Position numbers and translations under genes: made by a program. Under the pieces are notes generated by a model. That model made no database searches. It worked only from the letters and a program-made list of their open reading frames with translations, and was not told where the DNA came from. This document shows positions 27,300-35,013 of a DNA stretch of 64,000 nucleotides, piece by piece; the first letter of the stretch is position 1; each line of letters opens with the position of its first letter. Origin of the DNA: Flavobacterium pisciphilum (GTDB lineage: Bacteria > Bacteroidota > Bacteroidia > Flavobacteriales > Flavobacteriaceae). The stretch covers positions 4,588,001 to 4,652,000 of the forward strand of contig NZ_JAJJMO010000001.1 in NCBI RefSeq assembly GCF_020905345.1. The letters are read 5' to 3'.

Positions 27300-28244
27300 A
27301 TGAATAGAATAACAACCCTTTTTAAAATAAAATATCCAATAATTCAAGCAGGAATGATTTGGAACAGTGGTTACAAGCTTGCAAGTGCGGTAAGTAATGC
27401 TGGAGGTTTAGGAATAATAGGAGCAGGCTCGATGTATCCAGAAGTATTGCGAGAGCACATTCAGAAATGCAAAAAAGCAACATCAAAACCCTTTGGAGTA
27501 AATGTGCCAATGCTTTACCCTAATATCGACGAGATCATTAAAATCATTGTTGATGAAGGTGTGAAAATTGTATTTACATCAGCAGGAAATCCTAAAACAT
27601 GGACGTCATTTTTAAAAGAAAAAGGAATTACAGTTGTGCATGTGGTAAGTAGTACTATTTTTGCTTTAAAAGCACAAGAAGCAGGCGTAGATGCTATTGT
27701 GGCCGAAGGTTTTGAAGCTGGAGGGCATAATGGTCGTGATGAAACGACAACTTTTACATTGATTCCGATGGTGCGTGAAAAAATCACTATTCCGCTAATA
27801 GCAGCGGGAGGGATCGCAACAGGAAAAGGAATGCTTGCAGCGATGATTCTAGGTGCAGATGGAGTTCAGGTAGGAAGTCGCTTTGCAGCTTCAATAGAAT
27901 CTTCAGCACATGATAATTTTAAGCAAACGATTGTTAATGTAAAAGAGGGTGATACACAGCTTACATTGAAAGAATTAGCTCCAGTACGATTAATTAAGAA
28001 TAAATTTTATCAGGATGTTCAGGCGTTATACGAGAAGTGTCCAACAAAAGAAGAACTCGTTGAACTTTTAGGAAGAGCAAGAGCAAAACGAGGAATGTTT
28101 GAAGGCGATTTGGAAGAAGGCGAATTAGAAATCGGACAAATAGCAGGACTTATTCAAGATATTAAACCTGCTGCTGACATTATCGAAGAGATGATTTCAG
28201 ATTTTGAAGCTGCACGTAAACAAACATTAAATTTAGATTTTTAG
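27300..28244 (+). CDS. Nitronate monooxygenase (2-nitropropane dioxygenase family)
   Basis: 314 residues, an FMN-dependent TIM barrel. Family segments include YPIIQAGMIWNSGYKLASAVSNAGG at the N-terminus, AIVAEGFEAGGHNGRDE near 135-151 with the conserved GGH, IPLIAAGGIATGKGM near 164-178 and GADGVQVGSRFAA near 184-196, the phosphate-binding GxxGxQxGTRF-like loop. It oxidises nitronates, a detoxification role; some relatives in this family act as enoyl reductases (FabK), and I cannot exclude that. It lies 13 bases after the protease gene and 4 bases before a small secreted protein gene. Confidence 0.88.
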   Translation: MNRITTLFKIKYPIIQAGMIWNSGYKLASAVSNAGGLGIIGAGSMYPEVLREHIQKCKKATSKPFGVNVPMLYPNIDEIIKIIVDEGVKIVFTSAGNPKTWTSFLKEKGITVVHVVSSTIFALKAQEAGVDAIVAEGFEAGGHNGRDETTTFTLIPMVREKITIPLIAAGGIATGKGMLAAMILGADGVQVGSRFAASIESSAHDNFKQTIVNVKEGDTQLTLKELAPVRLIKNKFYQDVQALYEKCPTKEELVELLGRARAKRGMFEGDLEEGELEIGQIAGLIQDIKPAADIIEEMISDFEAARKQTLNLDF

Positions 28245-28248
28245 ATAA

Positions 28249-28659
28249 ATGAATCAAATAAAAATATATATAGTATTGTTTTTTCTAGGACTTGGTTTGC
28301 AACAAACCTATAGTCAGAGTTATAGATTTAAAACTTCAGGTTACAGCGTTTTAGAGAAAAACGAAAGAGGAAAATGGGGTAAGTGGTCAGATCTGGAATT
28401 AGTTAATATTTTGGTTGTTTTGGATACAGATAAAAACCGAATAGTAGTGAATTCACTAGAAACACAAGTGTATCAAATTTCAGACTATATAGCCAGAGAA
28501 GAAAATGAAACAGATATAGTGTATTCTTTTATTTGTAAAGATCTAAAAGGGAACGATACTAAATTGTCTATTATTACTAGAAAAAAACAGGACAATAGGA
28601 AGCAACTATATATTAATTACAATGATAGAATTATTGTATATAATATTTTTACCATCTGA
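28249..28659 (+). CDS. Small secreted hypothetical protein
   Basis: 136 residues with a signal peptide (IVLFFLGLGLQQTYSQ, cleaved near 23). The mature part, about 113 residues, begins SYRFKTSGYSVLEKNERGKWGKWSDLE and looks beta-rich, with no cysteines except one near the middle and no motif I recognise. It is probably periplasmic. Placement four bases after the nitronate monooxygenase stop suggests co-transcription only. Codon use is like that of its neighbours. Confidence 0.65.
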   Translation: MNQIKIYIVLFFLGLGLQQTYSQSYRFKTSGYSVLEKNERGKWGKWSDLELVNILVVLDTDKNRIVVNSLETQVYQISDYIAREENETDIVYSFICKDLKGNDTKLSIITRKKQDNRKQLYINYNDRIIVYNIFTI

Positions 28660-28700
28660 TAGAGGCTAATTGTTCTCACAAAAGATTAGAAACAATACAA

Positions 28701-28737
28701 AACAACCCGACAGATTTTTAAAACCTGTCGGGTTGTT
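28701..28737. terminator. Bidirectional terminator
   Basis: Perfect stem AACAACCCGACAG (28701-28713) / CTGTCGGGTTGTT (28725-28737) between convergent genes. Confidence 0.85.
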
Positions 28738-28818
28738 TGTTATAAGAACGCTTAATATATTCTTAGCTTCTTAAACTTAGAATCGTAGTAGCTCAGAATC
28801 TTAGAATCTAAAAAAAAA

Positions 28819-29253
28819 CTATTCAATGTCTTTGATGAATTCATCATACTCCAAGTAAAACATTTCAAGAGCATTCATTTTTTCGAAGTAAAAGTCGAAT
28901 ATTTCATCCCAATATTTACGATTGCTAAAACCAACTCCTAGTTTTTCAACCCAAATACGACTTATGGTTTTGCCACTTTCTAAAGTATATTCTTTTTCAA
29001 AAATAAGATCTTTGATGAACTCTTCTTCTAAAATATTTTTTAATGCTTCTAGTTTCTCATAGTATGCATTTCGTTTGTCGTCATTGCGATGTTCGATATC
29101 TATTAAAATTTGTGCTTTTTTGTTATCGACATAAAATTTAAAAGAGAAATCTTTAATTTTGGTGTCATAAAGTACCCATTTTCGTGGATATTTCTCGGCA
29201 AAAGCGACCCAAAACTCTCTCTTCATTTTCTGTGATTCTTCTTTACTGTACAT
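28819..29253 (-). CDS. DUF4268 family protein
   Basis: 144 residues, no signal peptide or membrane segment. It matches DUF4268: REFWVAFAEKYPRKW near 12-26, KAQILIDIEHRNDDKRNAYYEKL near 52-74, and SRIWVEKLGVGFSNRKYWDEIFDF near 100-123. The family fold resembles a nuclease-like domain in some larger proteins, but for the short flavobacterial version no role is known. It is a single gene on the minus strand, convergent with the protease/monooxygenase unit. Confidence 0.8.
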   Translation of the reverse strand: MYSKEESQKMKREFWVAFAEKYPRKWVLYDTKIKDFSFKFYVDNKKAQILIDIEHRNDDKRNAYYEKLEALKNILEEEFIKDLIFEKEYTLESGKTISRIWVEKLGVGFSNRKYWDEIFDFYFEKMNALEMFYLEYDEFIKDIE

Positions 29254-29283
29254 CTTTAATAATTTGTATAGTCGTAACTATTT

Positions 29284-29496
29284 TTAATATTTAAGTTCAA
29301 AATTATTTACGGATAACCTACTATTTATATCACCTTCATACAGAATTCCATCGGCACTAGAAGCAAAAACTACGCTAATGTGTGTCGGTTTATTATTAGA
29401 ACTTCCATAAAACCCATTGCTAAGTTTTTGATAATCAGGAAAAGTAGTGTTTAATGTTCCGTAGGTCAAATCTACATTAATATTTTGAAGATTCAT
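29284..29496 (-). CDS. Short hypothetical protein or gene remnant
   Basis: 70 residues, not recognised. The frame is open for only nine more codons upstream of the ATG before a stop, and reads like coding sequence there as well. The sequence contains DLTYGTLNTTFPDYQK and FASSADGILYEGDI, patterns seen in beta-repeat adhesin-like domains. This suggests the C-terminal end of a once longer protein rather than a complete gene. It ends 30 bases before the DUF4268 gene on the same strand. Confidence that it is expressed is low. Confidence 0.35.
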   Translation of the reverse strand: MNLQNINVDLTYGTLNTTFPDYQKLSNGFYGSSNNKPTHISVVFASSADGILYEGDINSRLSVNNFELKY

Positions 29497-29655
29497 ACCA
29501 GTTGTTCTTCCAGTTCTATACTAGTCAATATGTGATTTTATTACGCTTTAATTTATAAAGAAAGATTTTAGAGAAAGCAGTTGCTGTTAAAACTTGTGAG
29601 ATGATGAATTCTGAACTATATTTATATATTATTTAAATTACTCAGAAACTCATAT

Positions 29656-30300
29656 ATGAATTTTCAAAACTTTTTGAATTTTGTTCCCAACCTAGCAGAA
29701 GCGAAACTTCCAGCTGAAATTGCACATTATAAAATGGCTCCATTGGAACGAATGGAAGTTATGAAAAATATAGATATCAAAGCTAATGCTCCTCGAGTTG
29801 CTGCAGTTATGATGTTGTTATATCCCAAAAATGACATTACACATTTGGTTTTAATTGTTCGTAATGCTTATAATGGAGTACATTCATCGCAAATTGCATT
29901 TCCTGGAGGAAAGTATGAGCTAGATGATGAGAGTTATGCTTATACAGCTTTACGTGAAACGCATGAAGAAGTAGGTGTTTTACCAGATAAAATTCAAATT
30001 GTAAAGGCATTTACACCTACCTATATTCCGCCAAGTAATTTTGTGGTACATCCTTTTTTAGGAATCTGCAAAGAAGAAATACATTTTCGACCAGATCCAA
30101 GAGAAGTTGCAGATATTATAGAGTTGCCACTCTCCGTTTTTTTGGATGATGAAATTGTTATAAAAACGATTTTATCAACCTCGTATGCAACAAATATTAC
30201 TGTTCCAGCTTTTAAAATAGAAAATCATATTGTGTGGGGTGCAACGGCGATGATATTGAGTGAGTTAAAAGAGGTTTTAAAAGAAAGTCTAGTAGATTAA
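29656..30300 (+). CDS. Nudix hydrolase, coenzyme A pyrophosphatase type
   Basis: 214 residues. The Nudix box is at about 84-108 (GGKYELDDESYAYTALRETH, then EEVGV), with six rather than five residues between glycine and the first acidic position, as in the NudL/CoA-diphosphatase group. The upstream HSSQIAFPGGK is that group's UPF0035-type signature. The enzyme would cleave coenzyme A or its oxidised forms into phosphopantetheine and 3',5'-ADP. It stands alone, with the small remnant on one side and the acyltransferase gene 235 bases downstream. Confidence 0.88.
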   Translation: MNFQNFLNFVPNLAEAKLPAEIAHYKMAPLERMEVMKNIDIKANAPRVAAVMMLLYPKNDITHLVLIVRNAYNGVHSSQIAFPGGKYELDDESYAYTALRETHEEVGVLPDKIQIVKAFTPTYIPPSNFVVHPFLGICKEEIHFRPDPREVADIIELPLSVFLDDEIVIKTILSTSYATNITVPAFKIENHIVWGATAMILSELKEVLKESLVD

Positions 30301-30470
30301 CTGACGATTAAATAAAGATGTAGTCAATTTGCTATTTGATGATTTAGACGAATATTTCATGCAGATTTGAAAAATAATATAGAAGACTTCTTTTGCTTTT
30401 TATTTTAAATAAAACATATTGTTGCTGATATTTAGAAAGTTGCGATTTATGGGCTTAGCGCAATTGCTAG

Positions 30471-30502
30471 TTGGAACTACAAAAATAAATTTCGTAAGTT
30501 TG
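30471..30502 (+). promoter_or_regulatory. Promoter of the acyltransferase gene
   Basis: -33 TTG at 30471-30473 and -7 TAAGTTTG at 30495-30502 (exact TAnnTTTG), spacer 21 bases, 33 bases before the ATG. Confidence 0.65.
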
Positions 30503-30535
30503 TCTTTCTAATTTTTCAAAATAATACATAAATTT

Positions 30536-31345
30536 ATGGGATTGTTTAAAAGAAATCCTTTTGGTCATATACTATTTATAAAAAAATGGTTAATTCGAAT
30601 TTTTGGGGCAATTACACATAGACGTTATAGAGGTTTTAACGAATTGCAAATTGATGGCTCAGAAATTATAAGAAGTTTACCAGATACTAATGTTCTTTTC
30701 ATATCTAATCATCAAACATACTTTGCTGATGTTGTGGCTATGTTTCATGTTTTTAACGCAAGTTTGAGTGGGAGAGAAGATAATATTAAAAATGTAGGTT
30801 ACTTATGGCAACCAAAGATGAATATTTACTACGTTGCTGCTAAAGAAACAATGAGAGCAGGTTTATTGCCAAGAATTTTATCTTATGTGGGAGCAATAAC
30901 AGTCGAGCGTACTTGGCGAGCTAAAGGAGTTGATGTTACTGAAAAAAGAGAAGTCAATCCTAATGATACAGAAAACATCAAAATTGCTCTTAAAGATGGG
31001 TGGGTAATCACGTTTCCGCAAGGAACAACGAAGTCATTTAAGCCAGTTCGAAAAGGGACAGCACATATTATTAAAGAACACAGGCCAATTGTTGTTCCAA
31101 TAGTAATTGATGGTTTCCGCCGTTCTTTTGATAAAAAAGGGTTGCGAATGAAAAAGAAAGGAATTCTACAATCTTTTATTATTAAAGAACCACTTGTTAT
31201 TGATTATGATAATGATACAATTGATGAAATTGTTGAAAAAGTAGAATTTGCCATCGAACAACACCCTTCGTTTTTAAAAGTTATTCCATCAGAAGAACTA
31301 AAAGTAGAAGAGGAATTGAATAAGATGCGTAGATGGGATTACTAG
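30536..31345 (+). CDS. PlsC-like lysophospholipid acyltransferase with unusual motifs
   Basis: 269 residues. The PlsC fold is recognisable: FISNHQTYFADVVAMF (55-70), a central YYVAAKETMRAGLLPRIL, ITFPQGTTKSFKPVRKGTAHI near 156-176, and VPIVIDGFRRSF. It should transfer an acyl chain to a lysophospholipid or related acceptor at the inner membrane. Two key motifs differ from the textbook enzyme: the catalytic HX4D appears as HX5D (His59, Asp65), and the acceptor-binding EGT(R) reads QGTT. These may define a subfamily with another acceptor. Its genomic neighbours give no clue. Confidence 0.82.
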   Translation: MGLFKRNPFGHILFIKKWLIRIFGAITHRRYRGFNELQIDGSEIIRSLPDTNVLFISNHQTYFADVVAMFHVFNASLSGREDNIKNVGYLWQPKMNIYYVAAKETMRAGLLPRILSYVGAITVERTWRAKGVDVTEKREVNPNDTENIKIALKDGWVITFPQGTTKSFKPVRKGTAHIIKEHRPIVVPIVIDGFRRSFDKKGLRMKKKGILQSFIIKEPLVIDYDNDTIDEIVEKVEFAIEQHPSFLKVIPSEELKVEEELNKMRRWDY

Positions 31346-31394
31346 TTTAAGTGTTTTTTTGTAAAAAGTAGAAAGGAAACATCTGAAATTTGAT

Positions 31395-31487
31395 TTCATT
31401 TCACTTTTTGCATCTCACTTTTTCACATTTGACATTTCACATTTCACATTTGACATTTCACTTTTTCACATCTTACATTTCACACCT
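31395..31487. repeat. Low-complexity TTTCACATTTGACA-like repeat
   Basis: About 90 bases built from repeated TTTCACTTTT, TTTCACATTT and TTTGACATTT units between two convergent genes. A scrap of the complementary motif (GTGAGATGTGAAA) is seen near 18287. It may serve as a 3' end or be simple slippage-derived filler. Confidence 0.5.
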
Positions 31488-31489
31488 TT

Positions 31490-32119
31490 CTATAAGTCTA
31501 TTTTTTTAAGTTCTTTATAGTTGGCATACAATCTTCGTAATAGTGTGCCATAAATAAGTCTATAAAAGCACCATACTAATCCTAAGGATACAAGTGTAAC
31601 TAGGAATAAAATACCAACGACCATTATTAATGCGGTTCCATTGGTAGCGATTTTCTCTTTAAGGTAATTCATCTCAGGGCTAGAGAAAGCAATGAAGAAG
31701 CTTACAATAGAGCTTAAAACCACCATTGCTAAATTATACCAAACATAGTACTGAACCGTTTTACGAGTTTTTAAAATACTACTCATTAATAATTTTGTAG
31801 ATTTTGTAGTTGATATAGTCGTGTAATTTCTATAGAAAAAATACACAAAAATCAGTACTACTACATAATTGAAGTATGTTATAGCTTCAAGATAAAATAT
31901 GTATTCAGGATGATTAATTTGTTTTAAAAAATCATCAATGCTAAATACGAAATTCGATGCAGTCCAAAATAATATTTCTAGAAGACTTATAACTAAGATC
32001 CATTTTACAATCGATGACGATTTTTTATGAATCATATTATAAATCTCTACTTCAGATACTTGGTGAAAAGTATCTGCAGTTTTATTCCAATCTTTTTTTA
32101 GTAAATCCAGCTCTTTCAT
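31490..32119 (-). CDS. Four-helix membrane protein, likely partner of the ECF sigma factor
   Basis: 209 residues. A cytoplasmic N-terminus (~40 residues: MKELDLLKKDWNKTADTFHQ) is followed by four hydrophobic segments near 38-58, 78-98, 122-145 and 162-190. It begins seven bases after the sigma-factor stop, so co-transcription is certain enough. Flavobacterial genes of this kind are often mislabelled beta-carotene monooxygenase. Its position is that of an anti-sigma factor, but no zinc-binding HxxxCxxC motif is present, so membrane regulation of the sigma factor is only inferred. Confidence 0.6.
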   Translation of the reverse strand: MKELDLLKKDWNKTADTFHQVSEVEIYNMIHKKSSSIVKWILVISLLEILFWTASNFVFSIDDFLKQINHPEYIFYLEAITYFNYVVVLIFVYFFYRNYTTISTTKSTKLLMSSILKTRKTVQYYVWYNLAMVVLSSIVSFFIAFSSPEMNYLKEKIATNGTALIMVVGILFLVTLVSLGLVWCFYRLIYGTLLRRLYANYKELKKIDL

Positions 32120-32126
32120 ATTTTTT

Positions 32127-32621
32127 TTAAGGATTTAATATTTTTTTAAGTTTCCCTTTAATTCTATTCATTTTCACTCTTGCGTTGACTTCACTAATAC
32201 CCAAGGTTTCGGCAATTTCTTGATAATCTTTATCTTCCAGATACATGAAAACCAGTGCTTTTTCGATGTCGTTTAGTTGGTAAACGGCTTTGTACATTAA
32301 CTTAATTTGTTCTTCTTCCTCATAGTTGTAATCAACTTCCTTTATAAAATGTTGGTGATTTTCAAACTCCACAGTTGCTATCGAACGTTTTGTTTTTCGA
32401 TATAGTGTAATAGCGGTGTTTAGCGCGACTCGATAGGTCCAAGTAGAAAATTTGCTATCGCCTCTAAATTTTGGATATGCTTTCCATAACTGAATCGTAA
32501 TTTCCTGAAACAAATCTTTGTGAGCATCTTGGTTAGCAGTATATAATCTACAAATTTTGTGGATTATATTCTGGTTTGCCTGCAATTGCACAACAAATGA
32601 ATGTTCTAAATTATCGCTCAT
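32127..32621 (-). CDS. ECF RNA polymerase sigma factor
   Basis: 164 residues. Region 2 is seen in LYTANQDAHKDLFQEITIQLWKAYPKF and FSTWTYRVALNTAI (about 22-72), and region 4 in LNDIEKALVFMYLEDKDYQEIAETLGISEVNARVKMNRIKGKL (115-158), a helix-turn-helix that reads the -35 element. It would direct a stress or envelope regulon. The only linked gene is the downstream membrane protein. A possible ECF-type promoter with TTGTAACAAAA lies just upstream (32633-32657), which suggests autoregulation. Confidence 0.93.
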   Translation of the reverse strand: MSDNLEHSFVVQLQANQNIIHKICRLYTANQDAHKDLFQEITIQLWKAYPKFRGDSKFSTWTYRVALNTAITLYRKTKRSIATVEFENHQHFIKEVDYNYEEEEQIKLMYKAVYQLNDIEKALVFMYLEDKDYQEIAETLGISEVNARVKMNRIKGKLKKILNP

Positions 32622-33113
32622 ATTACATTAGTGTCGACAACACCGATTTTGTTACAAGTACTTCTTTTTATTTGTGATTTTTAGATCAATTTTTTTTAAT
32701 AGAATTCCCTAGCCCTTTTTTAGTATAGATTTTTGTAAACCTGTAATGGAATTTCTTGACAAAAATAATTTTACTTTCATTAGTGCTACCTTATAAATTT
32801 ATGTTTTTTAGTTTTATTTCTTAACAAATGAGAAAAGAATTAAAGTAAAAATAACAATTTAAATCTTTACAGATTCTTATAAATTGTAAGAATAGTTATA
32901 ATTTTACTTTTTAATAGGTTTGTAATTAAGTGACGAATAGTGATATATGCAAATTATAAGGACTGTGATTATAATTTGCTTAATTTATTTTGGTAGTGGT
33001 GCATTTACTTTTGTTTGTTGATTTTTGAAGAAAGCATATTGTTTACCTTAAATAGAGCCTCTAACTATTTTCTAATTGCGAAACACATTTGAATATTTGC
33101 CATATAAATAAAA
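32622..33113. other. 492-base gene-free region between sigma-factor and Crp-like genes
   Basis: Very AT-rich divergent intergenic region without a credible reading frame. Apart from the sigma-factor promoter candidate at its left end and the start region of the Crp-like gene at its right end, nothing was recognised. Confidence 0.6.
32633..32657 (-). promoter_or_regulatory. Candidate ECF-type autoregulatory promoter
   Basis: Minus strand: TTGTAACAAAA (complement of 32647-32657), then GTCGAC (complement of 32633-32638), shortly before the sigma-factor ATG. GTAAC/CGTC-like pairs precede many flavobacterial ECF genes. The spacer here, about 12 bases, is shorter than usual. Confidence 0.35.
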
Positions 33114-33683
33114 ATGATGTTAAAAAAAATTTCTGATATCTATCCTAAGCTTGGAGATGTTATGCTTAATTACAAAGAGTTCTGGTCAGAAATGGATTTC
33201 CCTCCTAAACAAACGGTATTGAAAGAAGGAGATATCTCTACTATGTTATATTTTGTCTTAAAAGGAAGTATGCGGCTTTCTAATAACAATAATGGTGATG
33301 AAATAACGATTCAATTCTTTTTTGAAAATGATTTTGTCACTTCTTTTGAGAGTTTTTTTAAAGATACTCCCAGCTTTTTTAGTTTAGATACAATTGAACA
33401 ATGTACTGTTTTAGCAATTAGGAAAGAACACTGGAAAATTATCATGGATGAGAATCCTTGTTTAAAAGATTCATTTTTTGATTTTACTTCAGATAGATTT
33501 ATAAATTATATTCATCATTTTTTGTCTTATATAAAAGAGAAGCCAGAAGAGCGTTATAAAAATTTATTGAAAAATAAATCGCATATATTACAGCGTGTTC
33601 CTTTGCAATATATTGCTTCTTATTTAGGGATTACTACAGTGTCTTTGAGTCGAATTAGAGCAAGAAAGAATAAAAATAAATAG
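33114..33683 (+). CDS. Crp/Fnr-family transcriptional regulator
   Basis: 189 residues. A cyclic-nucleotide-binding-like beta roll covers about 20-115 (KQTVLKEGDISTMLYFVLKGSMRLS). A C-terminal winged-helix segment, VPLQYIASYLGITTVSLSRIRARK (161-184), is typical of short Bacteroidota Crp-like proteins. No cysteine cluster for an Fnr-type iron-sulfur centre is present. It is transcribed in the same direction as the type III PKS operon, which starts 106 bases downstream and carries a perfect palindrome in its promoter region, so it is a candidate local regulator. The effector is unknown. Confidence 0.9.
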   Translation: MMLKKISDIYPKLGDVMLNYKEFWSEMDFPPKQTVLKEGDISTMLYFVLKGSMRLSNNNNGDEITIQFFFENDFVTSFESFFKDTPSFFSLDTIEQCTVLAIRKEHWKIIMDENPCLKDSFFDFTSDRFINYIHHFLSYIKEKPEERYKNLLKNKSHILQRVPLQYIASYLGITTVSLSRIRARKNKNK

Positions 33684-33721
33684 GAATAAGTCTATAAAAT
33701 CAGTTTTTTTAGTAAGGTTTT

Positions 33722-33739
33722 AATTAACAATTGTTAATT
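33722..33739. promoter_or_regulatory. Palindrome before the type III PKS operon
   Basis: AATTAACAATTGTTAATT, a perfect 18-bp palindrome 50 bases before the PKS start. The TTAACAATTGTTAA core is of the size and symmetry of a Crp-family site and may be the target of the adjacent regulator. A good -7 box was not found nearby. Confidence 0.45.
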
Positions 33740-33789
33740 TTTTAAAAGTTAATTAGAGTGAAATTTGCTCAAATCTAAAACCCCAAGAA

Positions 33790-35004
33790 ATGGACAAAAA
33801 AATTATTTTATTTAATTTTAAGCCTATACTAGTAGGCAAATTAATCGACCAAAGAAAGCTTAATCAGTACACAAAATTTCTTTATCATCATTTTCAAAAT
33901 CAACCTGTTTTTTCACTTATTGGAGAAGAGGAAATAGCAACCAGTTTTGAGTTTATTTCCGATCAGGTTAATAAATATTCTATTTCTCCTGAAAATATTA
34001 GTCAAAGGCAGATTTTGATTTTTGAAGAAGTAGCGCAGTTTATTGAAAATGAAATGGATAGTGTATCCCATTTAGATTATCAATTTCCTGATAATCTTAC
34101 CAATGAGTCAGGAGATTTATGTATTCCTAAAATTGGTGACCGTATGCAATGGTTTAAAGAAAAAATGAGCTATGTTTTTGATGAATTTTATTCTAAAACA
34201 GACGATGCTCCAGAAAACCTTGTACATGTTACATGTTCGGGTTATGCATCTCCAAGTGTTGCTCAAGAAGCAGTTGTTAAAAGAAAGTGGGAGACTGCCC
34301 AAGTAACGCATTCTTATCAAATGGGATGTTACGGTGCTTTTCCAGCAATTCGTACAGCAAGTAGTTTGATAAGTGGAAGTACTACCAATGGGAGAGTTGA
34401 TGTTGTTCATACAGAATTATTGTCTGCCCATCTTAATCTAACTGAATTTTCTATTTCTAATACAATGATTTGTTCTCTTTTTGCAGATGGATTTATTGGG
34501 TATTCTTTACTTGAAGAAGAGTCTTTTATGAATGATGATAGCATAGAAGAGAAAGTAGGATTGCGTATTCTGGCTTCACATGAAGTGATTATACCCGATT
34601 CATTAGAAGATATGTCATGGGACTTGGGAGAGTTTAATTTCTTAATGACTCTGTCTAAACGTGTTCCTGTTTTTATTCGTAAAAATATAAAGTCGTTTTT
34701 GTCAACGCTTTGTGAAAAGGCTGGAGTAAATCTAGAAGAAGAAAAGTACAATATGCATTTTGCAATTCACCCTGGAGGGCCGAAAATAATTGATTATATA
34801 GTTGATGAAATCGGAATTTTCAAAGAACAAGCTGGTTGGTCTTACGAAATATTGCACCGTCAAGGTAATATGTCATCAGCAACAGTGCCTCATATTTTTA
34901 ATGAAATTATAAATGACCCAACAATAAAACAAGGAACCAAAATTGTGGCAATGGCTTTTGGGCCAGGGCTTACGGCAACGGCTTTGTTAGTTGAGAAAAT
35001 ATAA
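33790..35004 (+). CDS. Type III polyketide synthase (chalcone/stilbene synthase fold)
   Basis: 404 residues. The thiolase-fold catalytic triad is complete: Cys180 in SYQMGCYGAFPAIR, His327 in FAIHPGGPKIIDYI, and Asn360 in RQGNMSSATVPHIF. Conserved VTCSGYASPSV (148-158) precedes the nucleophile. Such enzymes extend an acyl-CoA starter with malonyl-CoA and cyclise the chain to resorcinols, pyrones, phloroglucinols or tetrahydroxynaphthalene. The starter cannot be read by eye. The two genes that follow at 10 and 11 bases encode a flavin monooxygenase and a quinone oxidoreductase, so an oxidised phenol or quinone is the likely end product. I do not recognise the locus as a characterised cluster. 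Confidence 0.93.
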   Translation: MDKKIILFNFKPILVGKLIDQRKLNQYTKFLYHHFQNQPVFSLIGEEEIATSFEFISDQVNKYSISPENISQRQILIFEEVAQFIENEMDSVSHLDYQFPDNLTNESGDLCIPKIGDRMQWFKEKMSYVFDEFYSKTDDAPENLVHVTCSGYASPSVAQEAVVKRKWETAQVTHSYQMGCYGAFPAIRTASSLISGSTTNGRVDVVHTELLSAHLNLTEFSISNTMICSLFADGFIGYSLLEEESFMNDDSIEEKVGLRILASHEVIIPDSLEDMSWDLGEFNFLMTLSKRVPVFIRKNIKSFLSTLCEKAGVNLEEEKYNMHFAIHPGGPKIIDYIVDEIGIFKEQAGWSYEILHRQGNMSSATVPHIFNEIINDPTIKQGTKIVAMAFGPGLTATALLVEKI

Positions 35005-35013
35005 TTTTATTAT

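Noticed and set aside
31395..31487. CRISPR-like array
   Set aside because: Units are about 10-14 bases, irregular and without unique spacers; no cas genes are in the window.
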